From: an uncultured Bacteroides sp.
Lineage (GTDB): Bacteria; Bacteroidota; Bacteroidia; Cytophagales; Cyclobacteriaceae
NCBI GenBank assembly: GCA_902168185.1
Contig: CABHOV010000046.1
Coordinates: 248,001 to 312,000 of the forward strand
Direction: 5' to 3'
DNA length: 64,000 nt
The translations under genes were made by a program, and so were the position numbers. Shown one piece after another: positions 23,716 to 33,177 of this stretch. Position 1 is the stretch's first letter; every line of letters begins with the position of its first letter. The notes under the pieces were generated by a model. That model was not told where the DNA came from. It did not search any database and worked only from the letters and a program-made list of their open reading frames with translations.

Positions 23716-24483
23716 ATGAAACTTCAACCTCTAGCCTTATTTGTAAGTATTTGTCTTACTTTCCAAGTATGCAATGCCCAGATTAATCAGCAGAAACGCA
23801 GCTATGATGATGCGAACCTGGGTCTTCCCGATCAAAAACTCAAAAGGAAAAACAGTCTTTTCCATGCGGCAAAAGTTCCGGTTACACTCATCGCGCTGGG
23901 TATATATGCAACGGCCGACCACAAGGTTATTAATCGATACGAGATTCGTGAAGAACGTAATGAGTACATGCCGAACTTCCGCAGCAGTGTTGATAACTAC
24001 CTGATGCATGTACCGGTATTGGCAGTATATGGATTAAACATGGCGGGTGTAAAAGGCAAACATGATTTCAGAAACCGCACACTGTTATTGATGAAATCTG
24101 AAATGATTATGGCGGCAATGGTCTTCTCCGTAAAACAATTTACACAGGTTACACGCCCCGATGATAGTAATAATTATTCATTCCCTTCAGGACATACTGC
24201 ACAAGCATTTGCTACGGCAACGTTTATGTCTAAAGAATACGGCGATCAAAGTATATGGTATAGTGTAGGAGCTTACGGCATGGCCACTACGGTTGGCGTT
24301 ATGCGGGTTCTTAACAATCGCCACTGGATCTCCGATGTACTGGCAGGAGCTGGTATCGGTATTCTTTCCACTAATCTCGCATACCTTACCCATCGGTATA
24401 AGTGGAAGAATAAAAACAGTGACTTAACCATCATTCCAATGTATACCAATGGTCCTGGAATATATCTGGGATATACTTTATAG
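23716..24483 (+). CDS. PAP2-family membrane-associated phosphatase, tandem paralogue
   Basis: The ATG at 23716 was chosen over an upstream TTG because it starts directly at a signal peptide (LALFVSICLTFQVCNAQ). The core repeats the previous gene: KQFTQVTRP, FPSGHTAQAFATATF and RVLNNRHWISDVLAG. The similarity is high in the catalytic half and weaker at both ends, as expected of an old tandem duplication. The 252-base gap before it contains its own short repeats, so it may be regulated apart from its twin. Confidence 0.9.
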   Translation: MKLQPLALFVSICLTFQVCNAQINQQKRSYDDANLGLPDQKLKRKNSLFHAAKVPVTLIALGIYATADHKVINRYEIREERNEYMPNFRSSVDNYLMHVPVLAVYGLNMAGVKGKHDFRNRTLLLMKSEMIMAAMVFSVKQFTQVTRPDDSNNYSFPSGHTAQAFATATFMSKEYGDQSIWYSVGAYGMATTVGVMRVLNNRHWISDVLAGAGIGILSTNLAYLTHRYKWKNKNSDLTIIPMYTNGPGIYLGYTL

Positions 24484-24728
24484 TAGCAAACAATCCTGCT
24501 ATAATATATTGCTGAAATGAGACAGCATGTTGCATCAAATTAAATTTCTTCTCATGTTCAAACACACAACGGATGGCCTAGCGTATTTGAAACGCAGGTA
24601 AAAAATATTATCGCCTTACACCTTTTACTCCGTTCACAAATTCGTTATCTTCAACTACCCTTCCATACAACATGTGAAAAGGATAGAAATTTCACAAGTC
24701 GGTTTTCGATGTATTTAATATATATACC

Positions 24729-25121
24729 ATGAAGAAAATTCTGCTAGTTGATGACGATCAAATCTGTAATTTAATCAGTAAGAAAACACTTCAGCGCATG
24801 GGCATTGTGAATGAAGTACACACTGCGTTGAATGGTGAAGAAGCGATCAGTCTGTTGAATGATTATTTCAAGGGAGCACTTTCCTTGCCGGATGTTATTT
24901 TGTTGGATCTGAACATGCCCATCATGGATGGCTTCAGCTTTATAGAGGCCTTTAACAGACTTAAGATTCCGAATAAAGAATGTATGCGAATCGTGATCGT
25001 CACTTCGTCACAGAATCCGAACGACATCAGCAAAGCTCGTGAACTCGGCGTTACTTCATTTCTCACAAAACCAGTTACAGAAACAAACCTGCGTTCTGCT
25101 TTTGAAGAGCTCATCAACTGA
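24729..25121 (+). CDS. Single-domain CheY-like response regulator
   Basis: The 130-residue protein is only a receiver domain: acidic DDD near residue 8, phospho-acceptor in VILLDLNMPIMDG, and the conserved Thr/Ser and Lys in VIVTSSQ and FLTKPVT. The two-residue longer loop (NRLKIPNKECMRIVIV) resembles Rcp1-type receivers that work with phytochromes and hybrid kinases. It lacks an output domain, so it must act by protein contact or in a phosphorelay. It converges with the hybrid kinase gene 33 bases away, which is a likely partner. Confidence 0.9.
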   Translation: MKKILLVDDDQICNLISKKTLQRMGIVNEVHTALNGEEAISLLNDYFKGALSLPDVILLDLNMPIMDGFSFIEAFNRLKIPNKECMRIVIVTSSQNPNDISKARELGVTSFLTKPVTETNLRSAFEELIN

Positions 25122-25154
25122 TACGATTACTCAGATAAATCGTATCCCTTGAAG

Positions 25155-27731
25155 TTATGTCGGTTGTATAGTATACGTCTTATTCATTTCATCTTTCAGG
25201 AGTATCACCGCTTCATCACAGGTTTTGTAAAACTGTATTCTCAATGCATCCGGAAATGAATCACTACCAGGAAATACAGCCGTCATTTTTTCGCGGGCAT
25301 CATGGATTGCTTCTGACAAAGGTTTATGGTTTATAACGCTCACCGTTGTTTTACTCTTATGCACAGCGGCACGAAATATATCAGCACTCTTTTCAGTTAT
25401 AGCTTTTTCAAAAACTGATTTTAGTTCTTCAAGGTTGTCAATAAACTGCCGGATCAGTTCTCTTTTGAACTCTATATTTCCCTCAGTATATAAATCAAGT
25501 TGATTGGATATAGACACTGGTGTAGCCTCGAACTCTCCATTCAGAATATATTTCGCAATGATCCGCTGCAGATCCGCAGGATGGAATGGCTTACTCATAT
25601 AGTCGGTCATGCCTGTCATCATTACTTTATCACGCATTTCAATCATGGCAGAGGCAGTCAGCGCAATAATCGGGATATTTTTAAAGTATAGATCATCTAA
25701 CGCACGAATGGCCCGCGTGGCATCATAACCGTTCATTACCGGCATTTGCAAATCCATCAATACCAGGTCATACCTTTTTTCAAGGATCAACTCAAGCGCT
25801 TCTTTTCCATTGCTTGCTACAACGGTATGGATACCCCAACTTTGTAAAAAATTTATAGCAACAATCTGATTAACGCGATTGTCCTCTACCAGCAGTACAC
25901 GAATATTTCTATTCTTCAACATGGTAACAAGGCCGCTGTTGGCTGTCTCTTCTTCCAGAGGCTTCTCACCTTGTTCCAGCGTAAGCGTAAAATAGAATTT
26001 GGAACCCTTACCCAGTATACTCTCTACGGCAATATCACTGTCCATAAGTCTCAGCAGCTTTCGTGTAATAGTGAGGCCCAATCCGGTACCGCCAAATTTT
26101 CGTGCACTGCTATCACCTGCCTGTGAGAAGCTATCAAAGATTGATTCTATATTTTCGGGATGTATACCAATGCCTGTATCGCTAACACTGCAATATAAAG
26201 TCACGGCACTGCCGGTATTTTTAACTTTCTTGATCGTGAGTATAACTTCTCCCTCCAATGTAAATTTTACTGCATTCCCCATCAGGTTTGTAATAATCTG
26301 AGTAATGCGTACAGGATCGCCCTTAAAGTATTGCGGGAGATCATTGTCATACTGCGCTGATACTTTTACGTTCTTTCCGAAGGCATGATACTCCATCATC
26401 TTGATCATGCGCTGAACAATCTCCTTCAAGTCAAAATCAATTGCATTGATTTCGATTTTGTTCGCTTCAATTTTGCTGAAGTCAAGAATATCGTTAATGA
26501 TCGTCAACAGGTTTTCACCTGAAAACTTCAACAGCTTAAGATTCTCGGACTGTCCATTGTTTCGTTTTTCTTCCAGCAAAAGATTTGTCAATCCAATGAT
26601 AGCGTTCATGGGAGTACGGATCTCGTGGCTTATCATGCTCAGGAATTCGCCCTTTGTTTTTGCTGCTGTCTCTGCTTTTTCCTTTGCTTCCATCAACGCT
26701 TCTTCCGTTTTTTTGCGCTGTGTAATGTCGCGTGATGACATCTGGAATCCATCGAATATACCAGTCTCAGTATAGGTGGCCATTATATAAGCCTCCATCC
26801 AGATACTGGCACCGTCCTTCCTCACCATGCGATATTCCATACTTCGCACATCATGCGATCCGGAAGCAATTCCTGAAAAACCTTTCTGCAAGCGATCACG
26901 ATCTTCGGGATGAATGAACCGGTATATTTCCTGTCCCAGAAATTCACTCGTGCTATAGCCGGTGATACGCTCGACAGAAGCGGAGATAAATTTATACCGC
27001 ACTTCCGGAGTATAGAGACAAATAAGGTCTTTCGTATTCTCGGAGAGAAGGCGGTATAACTTTTCGCTCTTCACCAACGCATTAGCCTGCCTGGACAATT
27101 TTTTATTATTGGCCCGTAACCGGTTTAGCACAGGAAGAAATATATAGATAAACTCGAATATCAGAATGGCAACCGCTAATCCCGACAATGCCAATTCTAT
27201 CTTTTTTAAATAGTATAATTTCTGTTCGGCTTCATACTGATAGGTGTCCACCGTCTTTTCCATCAACAGCAAAAACGGTAGCTCATCCGTTGTAATCTGA
27301 TCAACTGCTTGCTCGATGACAGAAAGCGTGGGAGTTTCAAGTATATTTCGGGAAGCTGTTGCAATGGCTGCAAGGTGACTTGTATTCAACTGCAACAGTG
27401 AATCAATCGCTTTACTTTTAGCATTGTTCTTGTTCTGATTAATCAATGTATGGTGTACATTTTCCCAGCCATCAACCAGTGTACGCAAAGTATCCAACCG
27501 GTTAAAACGTATAGCTCCGGTTTCTACAATGTCATTTTTAAGGTAAAGTATCAGTTTGGAAATTCGCTGACTTAACATGCGCTGCCGACCTGCCGTATTA
27601 ATGAGATGTGCATCCTGATTTTGCCGTTGTAAATCGTACTGAATAATTGCCTGCGTAGCGATAATCGTTAACACAACAGAACCGATAAAAAAAATGTAGC
27701 GCCCTTTCAAAGAGCGTGGGGTTGTTTTCAT
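25155..27731 (-). CDS. Hybrid sensor histidine kinase (PilJ-type sensor, PAS, HisKA, HATPase, REC, Hpt)
   Basis: The 858-residue protein starts with a membrane helix and a PilJ/NarX-like helical sensor (INTAGRQRMLSQRISKLI), a second helix near 185-205, PAS (about 225-340), HisKA (MISHEIRTPMNAIIG), HATPase (NLMGNAVKF, FGGTGLGLTI), a receiver (LVLMDLQMPVMNGY), and a C-terminal Hpt domain with AAVHKSKTT. The full relay set lets it pass phosphate to a separate receiver. A CheY-like gene lies on each side: one convergent, one divergent at the head of the glycan operon with 72 bases between starts. The extracellular signal is unknown. Confidence 0.92.
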   Translation of the reverse strand: MKTTPRSLKGRYIFFIGSVVLTIIATQAIIQYDLQRQNQDAHLINTAGRQRMLSQRISKLILYLKNDIVETGAIRFNRLDTLRTLVDGWENVHHTLINQNKNNAKSKAIDSLLQLNTSHLAAIATASRNILETPTLSVIEQAVDQITTDELPFLLLMEKTVDTYQYEAEQKLYYLKKIELALSGLAVAILIFEFIYIFLPVLNRLRANNKKLSRQANALVKSEKLYRLLSENTKDLICLYTPEVRYKFISASVERITGYSTSEFLGQEIYRFIHPEDRDRLQKGFSGIASGSHDVRSMEYRMVRKDGASIWMEAYIMATYTETGIFDGFQMSSRDITQRKKTEEALMEAKEKAETAAKTKGEFLSMISHEIRTPMNAIIGLTNLLLEEKRNNGQSENLKLLKFSGENLLTIINDILDFSKIEANKIEINAIDFDLKEIVQRMIKMMEYHAFGKNVKVSAQYDNDLPQYFKGDPVRITQIITNLMGNAVKFTLEGEVILTIKKVKNTGSAVTLYCSVSDTGIGIHPENIESIFDSFSQAGDSSARKFGGTGLGLTITRKLLRLMDSDIAVESILGKGSKFYFTLTLEQGEKPLEEETANSGLVTMLKNRNIRVLLVEDNRVNQIVAINFLQSWGIHTVVASNGKEALELILEKRYDLVLMDLQMPVMNGYDATRAIRALDDLYFKNIPIIALTASAMIEMRDKVMMTGMTDYMSKPFHPADLQRIIAKYILNGEFEATPVSISNQLDLYTEGNIEFKRELIRQFIDNLEELKSVFEKAITEKSADIFRAAVHKSKTTVSVINHKPLSEAIHDAREKMTAVFPGSDSFPDALRIQFYKTCDEAVILLKDEMNKTYTIQPT

Positions 27732-27803
27732 AAAGAAATTTAATAAATTAATAAATGTTATTTACTCGCCAGCGCACTGGAATAATTTTTTAATAAGAGG
27801 AAC

Positions 27804-28169
27804 ATGATGAAAATTTTAGTCTGTGATGATGACGAAGCATTGGTTAGCATGGTACGATTCAAGCTCTCTCGCGAAAATTTCGGTGAAGTATTTAAAGCCG
27901 CAGACGGTCGCGAAGCAAAACGTTTACTGGATGAGAATACATTTGATCTTATCATCTCTGATATTCACATGCCCTTTCATTCAGGACTCGAGATCGTTAC
28001 ACATGTGCGGCAGGTGCTAAAAAAAAATACACCGATTATCATTCTCTCTGCTGAAGGACTTGAAGAAACAGTATTGCAGGCTTTCGATATGGGTGCAAAT
28101 GATTTCATCACAAAACCATTCAGTCCGGCAGAACTTGCTATACGTGTGAAACGCCTGCTAAATTTATGA
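27804..28169 (+). CDS. CheY-like receiver protein heading the glycan operon
   Basis: This 121-residue receiver has acidic DDD, phospho-acceptor LIISDIHMPFHSG and FITKPFSPAEL. There is no DNA-binding output. Its stop is three bases before the HEAT-protein start, so it is translated with the synthase genes. This suggests it controls the machinery by protein contact rather than transcription. The divergent hybrid kinase with its Hpt domain is the obvious phosphate source, though this is inference from position. Confidence 0.9.
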   Translation: MMKILVCDDDEALVSMVRFKLSRENFGEVFKAADGREAKRLLDENTFDLIISDIHMPFHSGLEIVTHVRQVLKKNTPIIILSAEGLEETVLQAFDMGANDFITKPFSPAELAIRVKRLLNL

Positions 28170-28172
28170 TGC

Positions 28173-29297
28173 ATGATGTATGAACAATGGGTAAGTGCTT
28201 ATGGGATCACTGCTGAAGAAAAAGTATTCATCTTCATTGGGATGTTCTTTTTCATCGCCGCCTTCCTGTTCATCACATTTATACTTATCAGTCGATTTAC
28301 CAAGAACAACCGGCAGCAGCATGAAGTAGCGTTACGCAATCATTTTCAACGCTCGCTGAATGCCATTATCATTATGGAAACCACCTCTGCGGTTCCCGAT
28401 TCATCTTATCGTTTCAAGATTGAAAGCCTGAAAAATGTGATGAAGCAATCTTCATTCGCGCGGCAGGTCATGGCGAATCAACTGGTAGCCCTGAAGAAAA
28501 CTATATCCGGTTCCTCTTCGAAGATATTAGAGCGGATATATATCGAGCTTGACTTGCACAGCTATAGTATTCGAAAGTTGAAACGAGGTTCGTGGAAAAT
28601 GAAAGCGCAGGGAATCCGGGAACTAACCGAACTTAATTATACCGATGCTATACATTCTATCCGCAATTTCCTGACTGCTAATAATAAAACACTGCGGGAA
28701 GAAACATTTCTGGCACTCGTGCGGCTTGATCAGGACAAGCCACTTTCCTTTCTGGATCATTATACCGGTGAACTCACACCGTGGATGCGCATCAATATAC
28801 ATTATCACTTGTCGAAATCTGATTCACGCAGAATACCGGATTTCAGCCAATGGTTTACAAGCAGTAACCTCGACGTTGTATTGTTCTCGCTAAGCATGGC
28901 ACGCCAACTGAGGCAAACTTCGGCCGTAACAAAATTACCCGAACTTCTATCGCATAGCGATGTGCGTGTAGTAGCCCTCACATTGGAAACGATCACCGAA
29001 CTGGAAGCGTACGATCTGGCAGATGTTGTGGCAGAGAAAACAGCTACATTCTGGAACAACGAAAAGATCAGTGCACGGCTGGTACGGTGCCTCGGGCGAA
29101 TCAGTTATACACACGAACACAAACAGGCGATCCTTACCTACCTTGATCACCCGGACTATAACGTGCGTTTTTACGCAGCGAAGGCTTTATATACACTGGA
29201 CGATGAAGCACGAAACATGCTTCAAGATTTCAATAGGGGAATGAATGGTATACTTTCCGGTATTATCAACCATATATCAGAGCCGCTTTTACAATAA
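28173..29297 (+). CDS. Membrane-anchored HEAT-repeat protein
   Basis: The 374-residue protein has one N-terminal membrane helix (about 17-42), a charged helical region, and from about residue 130 to 360 a run of HEAT-like helical pairs (AQGIRELTELNYTDAIHSIR, LPELLSHSDVRVVALTLETI, AILTYLDHPDYNVRFYAAKA). The repeats should lie in the cytoplasm and act as a scaffold. Its place between a receiver gene and a GT2 synthase suggests that it couples the receiver to the synthase, a role like that of accessory subunits in other synthase-dependent systems. It has no enzymatic motif. Confidence 0.85.
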   Translation: MMYEQWVSAYGITAEEKVFIFIGMFFFIAAFLFITFILISRFTKNNRQQHEVALRNHFQRSLNAIIIMETTSAVPDSSYRFKIESLKNVMKQSSFARQVMANQLVALKKTISGSSSKILERIYIELDLHSYSIRKLKRGSWKMKAQGIRELTELNYTDAIHSIRNFLTANNKTLREETFLALVRLDQDKPLSFLDHYTGELTPWMRINIHYHLSKSDSRRIPDFSQWFTSSNLDVVLFSLSMARQLRQTSAVTKLPELLSHSDVRVVALTLETITELEAYDLADVVAEKTATFWNNEKISARLVRCLGRISYTHEHKQAILTYLDHPDYNVRFYAAKALYTLDDEARNMLQDFNRGMNGILSGIINHISEPLLQ

Positions 29298-29314
29298 CTG
29301 TAATCAACCGTTGA

Positions 29315-30742
29315 ATGTGGAATATTATTTACCTGGTCGTTAACACACTTATTCTCGCTTATGCCGTTACCATTGCGGTGAGTTACCTGGTGCTTGCTAT
29401 CATTTCCATGATTGAAATGCATGCCTATATCAGGAGAAATTATTTCATAGACTATAAATATATCCTTTCGTCACCCTTTGCTCCGGGCATTTCGCTGATT
29501 GCCCCGGCTTATAATGAAGCACTCACCATTATCGACAATGTAAAGTCACTGCTTTCGATCATGTATAATAATTATGAAGTGATCATTATCAACGATGGCA
29601 GTAAAGATGATACGCTGGCAAAACTGATTCCTGCATTTGACCTCGTGAAAGTAAATTATGATCTGCAATATACCGTAGCTACAAAACCGGTACGCGGTAT
29701 ATATAAGTCCAGGAACAGGGCTTTTAAAAAACTCACTGTCGTGGACAAAGAGAACGGTGGAAAAGCAGATGCATTGAATGTAGGGCTAAATTTCTCCCGG
29801 AAAGATCTCGTGGCCTGTATAGATGTAGACTGTATCATTGAACCCGATGCGCTTCTAAAAATGGTGAAGCCTTTTCTGGAAGATCGCACCGTTATTGCTT
29901 CCGGTGGTGTAGTGCGCATCGCCAACTCATGCATTATAGAAGAAGGGCGATTAATCGAAATAAAACTCCCGGTAAGTCTGCTCGCACGCATGCAGGTATT
30001 AGAGTATATACGGGCTTTTCTATTGGGCCGTATGGCGTGGAGCAAATTGAACGGGCTGCTGCTCATTTCAGGAGCCTTCGGTTTATTTAAGCGTGAGACT
30101 GCCTTGAAAGCCGGTGGCTATAATCACAAAACTGTAGGCGAAGATATGGAACTCGTGGTACGCATGAGAAGGTATATGCAAGACCAGGGACAGCGTTACC
30201 GGGTTGCCTATATACCGGATCCGCTTTGCTGGACAGAAGCTCCTTCGAGTGCTACGATCTTAAGCCGACAGCGCAACCGTTGGGCGCGTGGTACTTTTGA
30301 AACGCTATCACTCCACAAAAAATTATTCTTCAATCCTAAATACGGAGTTATGGGAATGCTCAGTTACCCGTTTTGGTTTTTCTACGAATGGCTCTCTCCC
30401 TTTGTTGAATTTATAGGGCTTGTATTTTTCCTGCTCCTCGTTATACTTGGTCAAGTGAATTGGACTTTTTTCATTTCATTGACCTTTGCCGTTTATTCAT
30501 TCGCATTTTTCATTTCCATGTTCTCTATGTTAGCGGAAGAGACATCGTTCTTCAAATACACTGCCAAGCGCGATATATTCAAAATGATTGCCGTTGCTTT
30601 ACTCGAACCGATCTGGTTTCATCCGCGGGTAGTGTGGTGGTCTATAAAAGGAAATTACGATCTGATGAAAGGAAAAAAATCGTGGGGCGAAATGACGCGT
30701 CAGGGATTCGTTCAGTATAAGCGTAAAGAGAAAGTTGCATAG
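29315..30742 (+). CDS. Processive GT2 polysaccharide synthase (PgaC/BcsA-like)
   Basis: The 475-residue protein has N-terminal membrane helices, a GT2 domain (about 55-330) with APAYNEA, IINDGSKDDT, DVD metal motif (ACIDVDCI), the GEDMEL acceptor-site Asp, and the QRNRW motif of processive synthases, then three or four C-terminal helices. Such enzymes polymerise a glycan from a nucleotide sugar and thread it through the inner membrane. There is no PilZ domain or c-di-GMP motif here; regulation is more likely through the upstream receiver and HEAT protein. The sugar is not predictable. Confidence 0.92.
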   Translation: MWNIIYLVVNTLILAYAVTIAVSYLVLAIISMIEMHAYIRRNYFIDYKYILSSPFAPGISLIAPAYNEALTIIDNVKSLLSIMYNNYEVIIINDGSKDDTLAKLIPAFDLVKVNYDLQYTVATKPVRGIYKSRNRAFKKLTVVDKENGGKADALNVGLNFSRKDLVACIDVDCIIEPDALLKMVKPFLEDRTVIASGGVVRIANSCIIEEGRLIEIKLPVSLLARMQVLEYIRAFLLGRMAWSKLNGLLLISGAFGLFKRETALKAGGYNHKTVGEDMELVVRMRRYMQDQGQRYRVAYIPDPLCWTEAPSSATILSRQRNRWARGTFETLSLHKKLFFNPKYGVMGMLSYPFWFFYEWLSPFVEFIGLVFFLLLVILGQVNWTFFISLTFAVYSFAFFISMFSMLAEETSFFKYTAKRDIFKMIAVALLEPIWFHPRVVWWSIKGNYDLMKGKKSWGEMTRQGFVQYKRKEKVA

Positions 30743-30746
30743 CCGT

Positions 30747-33176
30747 ATGAAGCATACGATAGCCGAATCACTAAAGAAAATTTTACCAGCAACACTTTTG
30801 TTCGTGGTGGTATCTATACTCATCCGGCTATATGAATATATTGTTATAACCAGCAACTATAGTACCCTCAACGTGGCAGCTTTTGAACTGCGCGGCATAG
30901 GCTATGATGTAATTGTATCGCTTTCTTTTGCTTCGTTTGTTATACTTATGCATCTGATGCTCTCATTCTGGTCGCTTCGTATAGCGTATGTGGTAAGTTC
31001 AGTTTTGTTTACGGGACTTGTGATACTATCGTTTTGCATCACACATTACTTTACCGTGACGTTGTTCCCCTTGAGTACCGATCTCTATGGATATTCACTC
31101 AGAGATATTTCCACAACGATCCACTCTTCGGGAGGAACAAGTGTCAGTGCCCTGATTACATTCATCGCTATACTCACAGGCTTTATAGCAGCACTGTACT
31201 GGATTTACCAGGCAAATTTTCTTCAAGGTATATCAGCGTCCGCGGCGTTATGCTCGCTCGTGATTTTCATTTCGTTGATTCTTCCACACCATGCAGCGCC
31301 AGAGAATTTTGATCGGGATATAGATTACTACTTAGCCGTTAACAAAACCTGGTATTTCGCTGATCGAACAAAAGACTATATCCGCGACAAATTTATACAG
31401 GAGAATTTTGATCCTGATGCATATCCGTTTCTACACCGTGTTGAATATACCGATAGCCTGGGCCAATACTTTCATAAAGCACCGGAACCGCCTTCTATAG
31501 TAATGATTATCGTGGAAGGCCTCGGCCGCGATTTTACCGGGCCGCAAGCACTCTATGGCGGCTTCACACCTTTCCTCGATTCACTGTCACAACGGAGTCT
31601 CTACTGGGAGAATGCTGTCAGCAACGCGGGTCGTACATTTGGTGCGTTGCCCAGTATACTGGGGTCGCTTCCCTATGGACGCGAAGGGTTTATGGGCTAT
31701 GGCGCTTCTCTACCGGATCATCAAACTTTGGTGAGCCTTCTTAAACCCCACGGCTATAGGTCCAGTTTTTTCTATGGTGGCTCCCCACATTTTGATAACC
31801 AGGATATCTTCCTCGAATATCAGGGTATAGATCGATTTATAGACGAAAGTAAATTTCCGGCATCATATCGACAGACGGCACATGTATCATCATGGGGGTT
31901 TGCGGATGATGAAGTCTTTACCTTTGCTGCACAGGAACTAAAGCAAGAAAAGGCTCCACGACTGGATATATACCTCACGCTTACAACGCACGAACCCTTT
32001 ATTTCTCCAGATCCCAAATTTGATACCCTGTTCACCAGGCACCTGGATAATATTTCCTCGCCAATCTTAAAAAAGGAAGTACAAGAGAATAAAGGAATCT
32101 TTTCTTGCCTGCTATACACCGATAATGCGATACAAAATCTGTTCCTGTACTATCAGTCGCGTGCCGACTTCAGCAATACTATATTCATTGTAACAGGCGA
32201 TCACCGGCTTATTCCCATGGCGCCTGGCAATAAGATTAAACGGTTCCATATTCCTCTCATTGTATATTCGCCACTTCTCAAGCAGGAAAAAACATTTGCT
32301 TCACTCGCGGTCCATTCGAATATCACGCCAACATTGTTAAACTACCTTGCCGCAAACTATAACTTTGATTTTCCTGATGAAATGCCTTTTATCTCCGGGC
32401 CTTTGCGTTTTGATTCAACATTCTCCAGTAACCTTGACGTTGCACTAACGCGAAGTAAAAATGAAATACGCGATTATGTAGACGGTGAATATTTCTTGTC
32501 CGATGACAGACTATATAAGATTTTACCTGGACTGAACCTGGAACCACTTCAGAATGAGACAATCAAAAAGAACGTGATTGAAAAACTGAAACGTTTTAAA
32601 GCCAAAAATACATTTGCGTGCGACCACAACCGGGTTGATAAACGCTCTGCTCCAAAACTTGCACCGTTTACTTTTTCGGCAAGCGAGCAACGAATACTGG
32701 ATGATTTGAAAATCGAGTCGCTGGATGTTGATCAGCAATTTGTAAAGGCACGGGATGTTGCATTTGAAAAACAATATCAGCAGAGCCGCACCATCCTGAA
32801 ATATCTCCTGAATAAAAATCCCAATTACCACGATGCACGCATCTTACTGGCCAGAACCTATGCCTGGGACGCACGCTACGATAGCGCCATGCTATATATA
32901 CAGCAGGCACTACAACGCAGTCCATATTATGCAGATGCATATGTAGCCTGGGGTGACCTTGAATATTGGCAGGGGCATCATCAGCAATCTGCAGACGCCA
33001 TCAAAAAAGGACTGAGCATTGACAGCAGCAATATAGACCTGCGCGCACGTCAGGCGCGTGTTCTGATACTGGAAGGAAAAAATAAAGACGCGGAAAAAAT
33101 ACTGCGCGAGGTGTTAGCAAAAGATCCCAACCAGGAGATTGCAAAGGACCTGATTCATAAACTAAAAAAAGAATAG
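30747..33176 (+). CDS. LtaS-like membrane transferase with C-terminal TPR domain
   Basis: The ATG at 30747 lies four bases after the synthase stop; an upstream TTG at 30735 is less likely. Five membrane helices (about 10-195) precede a sulfatase-fold catalytic domain (about 250-530) with IVEGLGRDF, NAGRTFGALPSILGS (candidate Thr nucleophile), TTHEPF and VTGDHRL metal sites. Residues about 645-809 form TPR repeats (ARTYAWDARYDSAMLYIQQA, GDLEYWQGHHQQSADAIKKG). It probably transfers phosphoglycerol or phosphoethanolamine onto the glycan in the periplasm, with the TPRs docking to the polymer or to YaiO. The fusion is unusual. Confidence 0.9.
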   Translation: MKHTIAESLKKILPATLLFVVVSILIRLYEYIVITSNYSTLNVAAFELRGIGYDVIVSLSFASFVILMHLMLSFWSLRIAYVVSSVLFTGLVILSFCITHYFTVTLFPLSTDLYGYSLRDISTTIHSSGGTSVSALITFIAILTGFIAALYWIYQANFLQGISASAALCSLVIFISLILPHHAAPENFDRDIDYYLAVNKTWYFADRTKDYIRDKFIQENFDPDAYPFLHRVEYTDSLGQYFHKAPEPPSIVMIIVEGLGRDFTGPQALYGGFTPFLDSLSQRSLYWENAVSNAGRTFGALPSILGSLPYGREGFMGYGASLPDHQTLVSLLKPHGYRSSFFYGGSPHFDNQDIFLEYQGIDRFIDESKFPASYRQTAHVSSWGFADDEVFTFAAQELKQEKAPRLDIYLTLTTHEPFISPDPKFDTLFTRHLDNISSPILKKEVQENKGIFSCLLYTDNAIQNLFLYYQSRADFSNTIFIVTGDHRLIPMAPGNKIKRFHIPLIVYSPLLKQEKTFASLAVHSNITPTLLNYLAANYNFDFPDEMPFISGPLRFDSTFSSNLDVALTRSKNEIRDYVDGEYFLSDDRLYKILPGLNLEPLQNETIKKNVIEKLKRFKAKNTFACDHNRVDKRSAPKLAPFTFSASEQRILDDLKIESLDVDQQFVKARDVAFEKQYQQSRTILKYLLNKNPNYHDARILLARTYAWDARYDSAMLYIQQALQRSPYYADAYVAWGDLEYWQGHHQQSADAIKKGLSIDSSNIDLRARQARVLILEGKNKDAEKILREVLAKDPNQEIAKDLIHKLKKE

Positions 33177-33177
33177 T

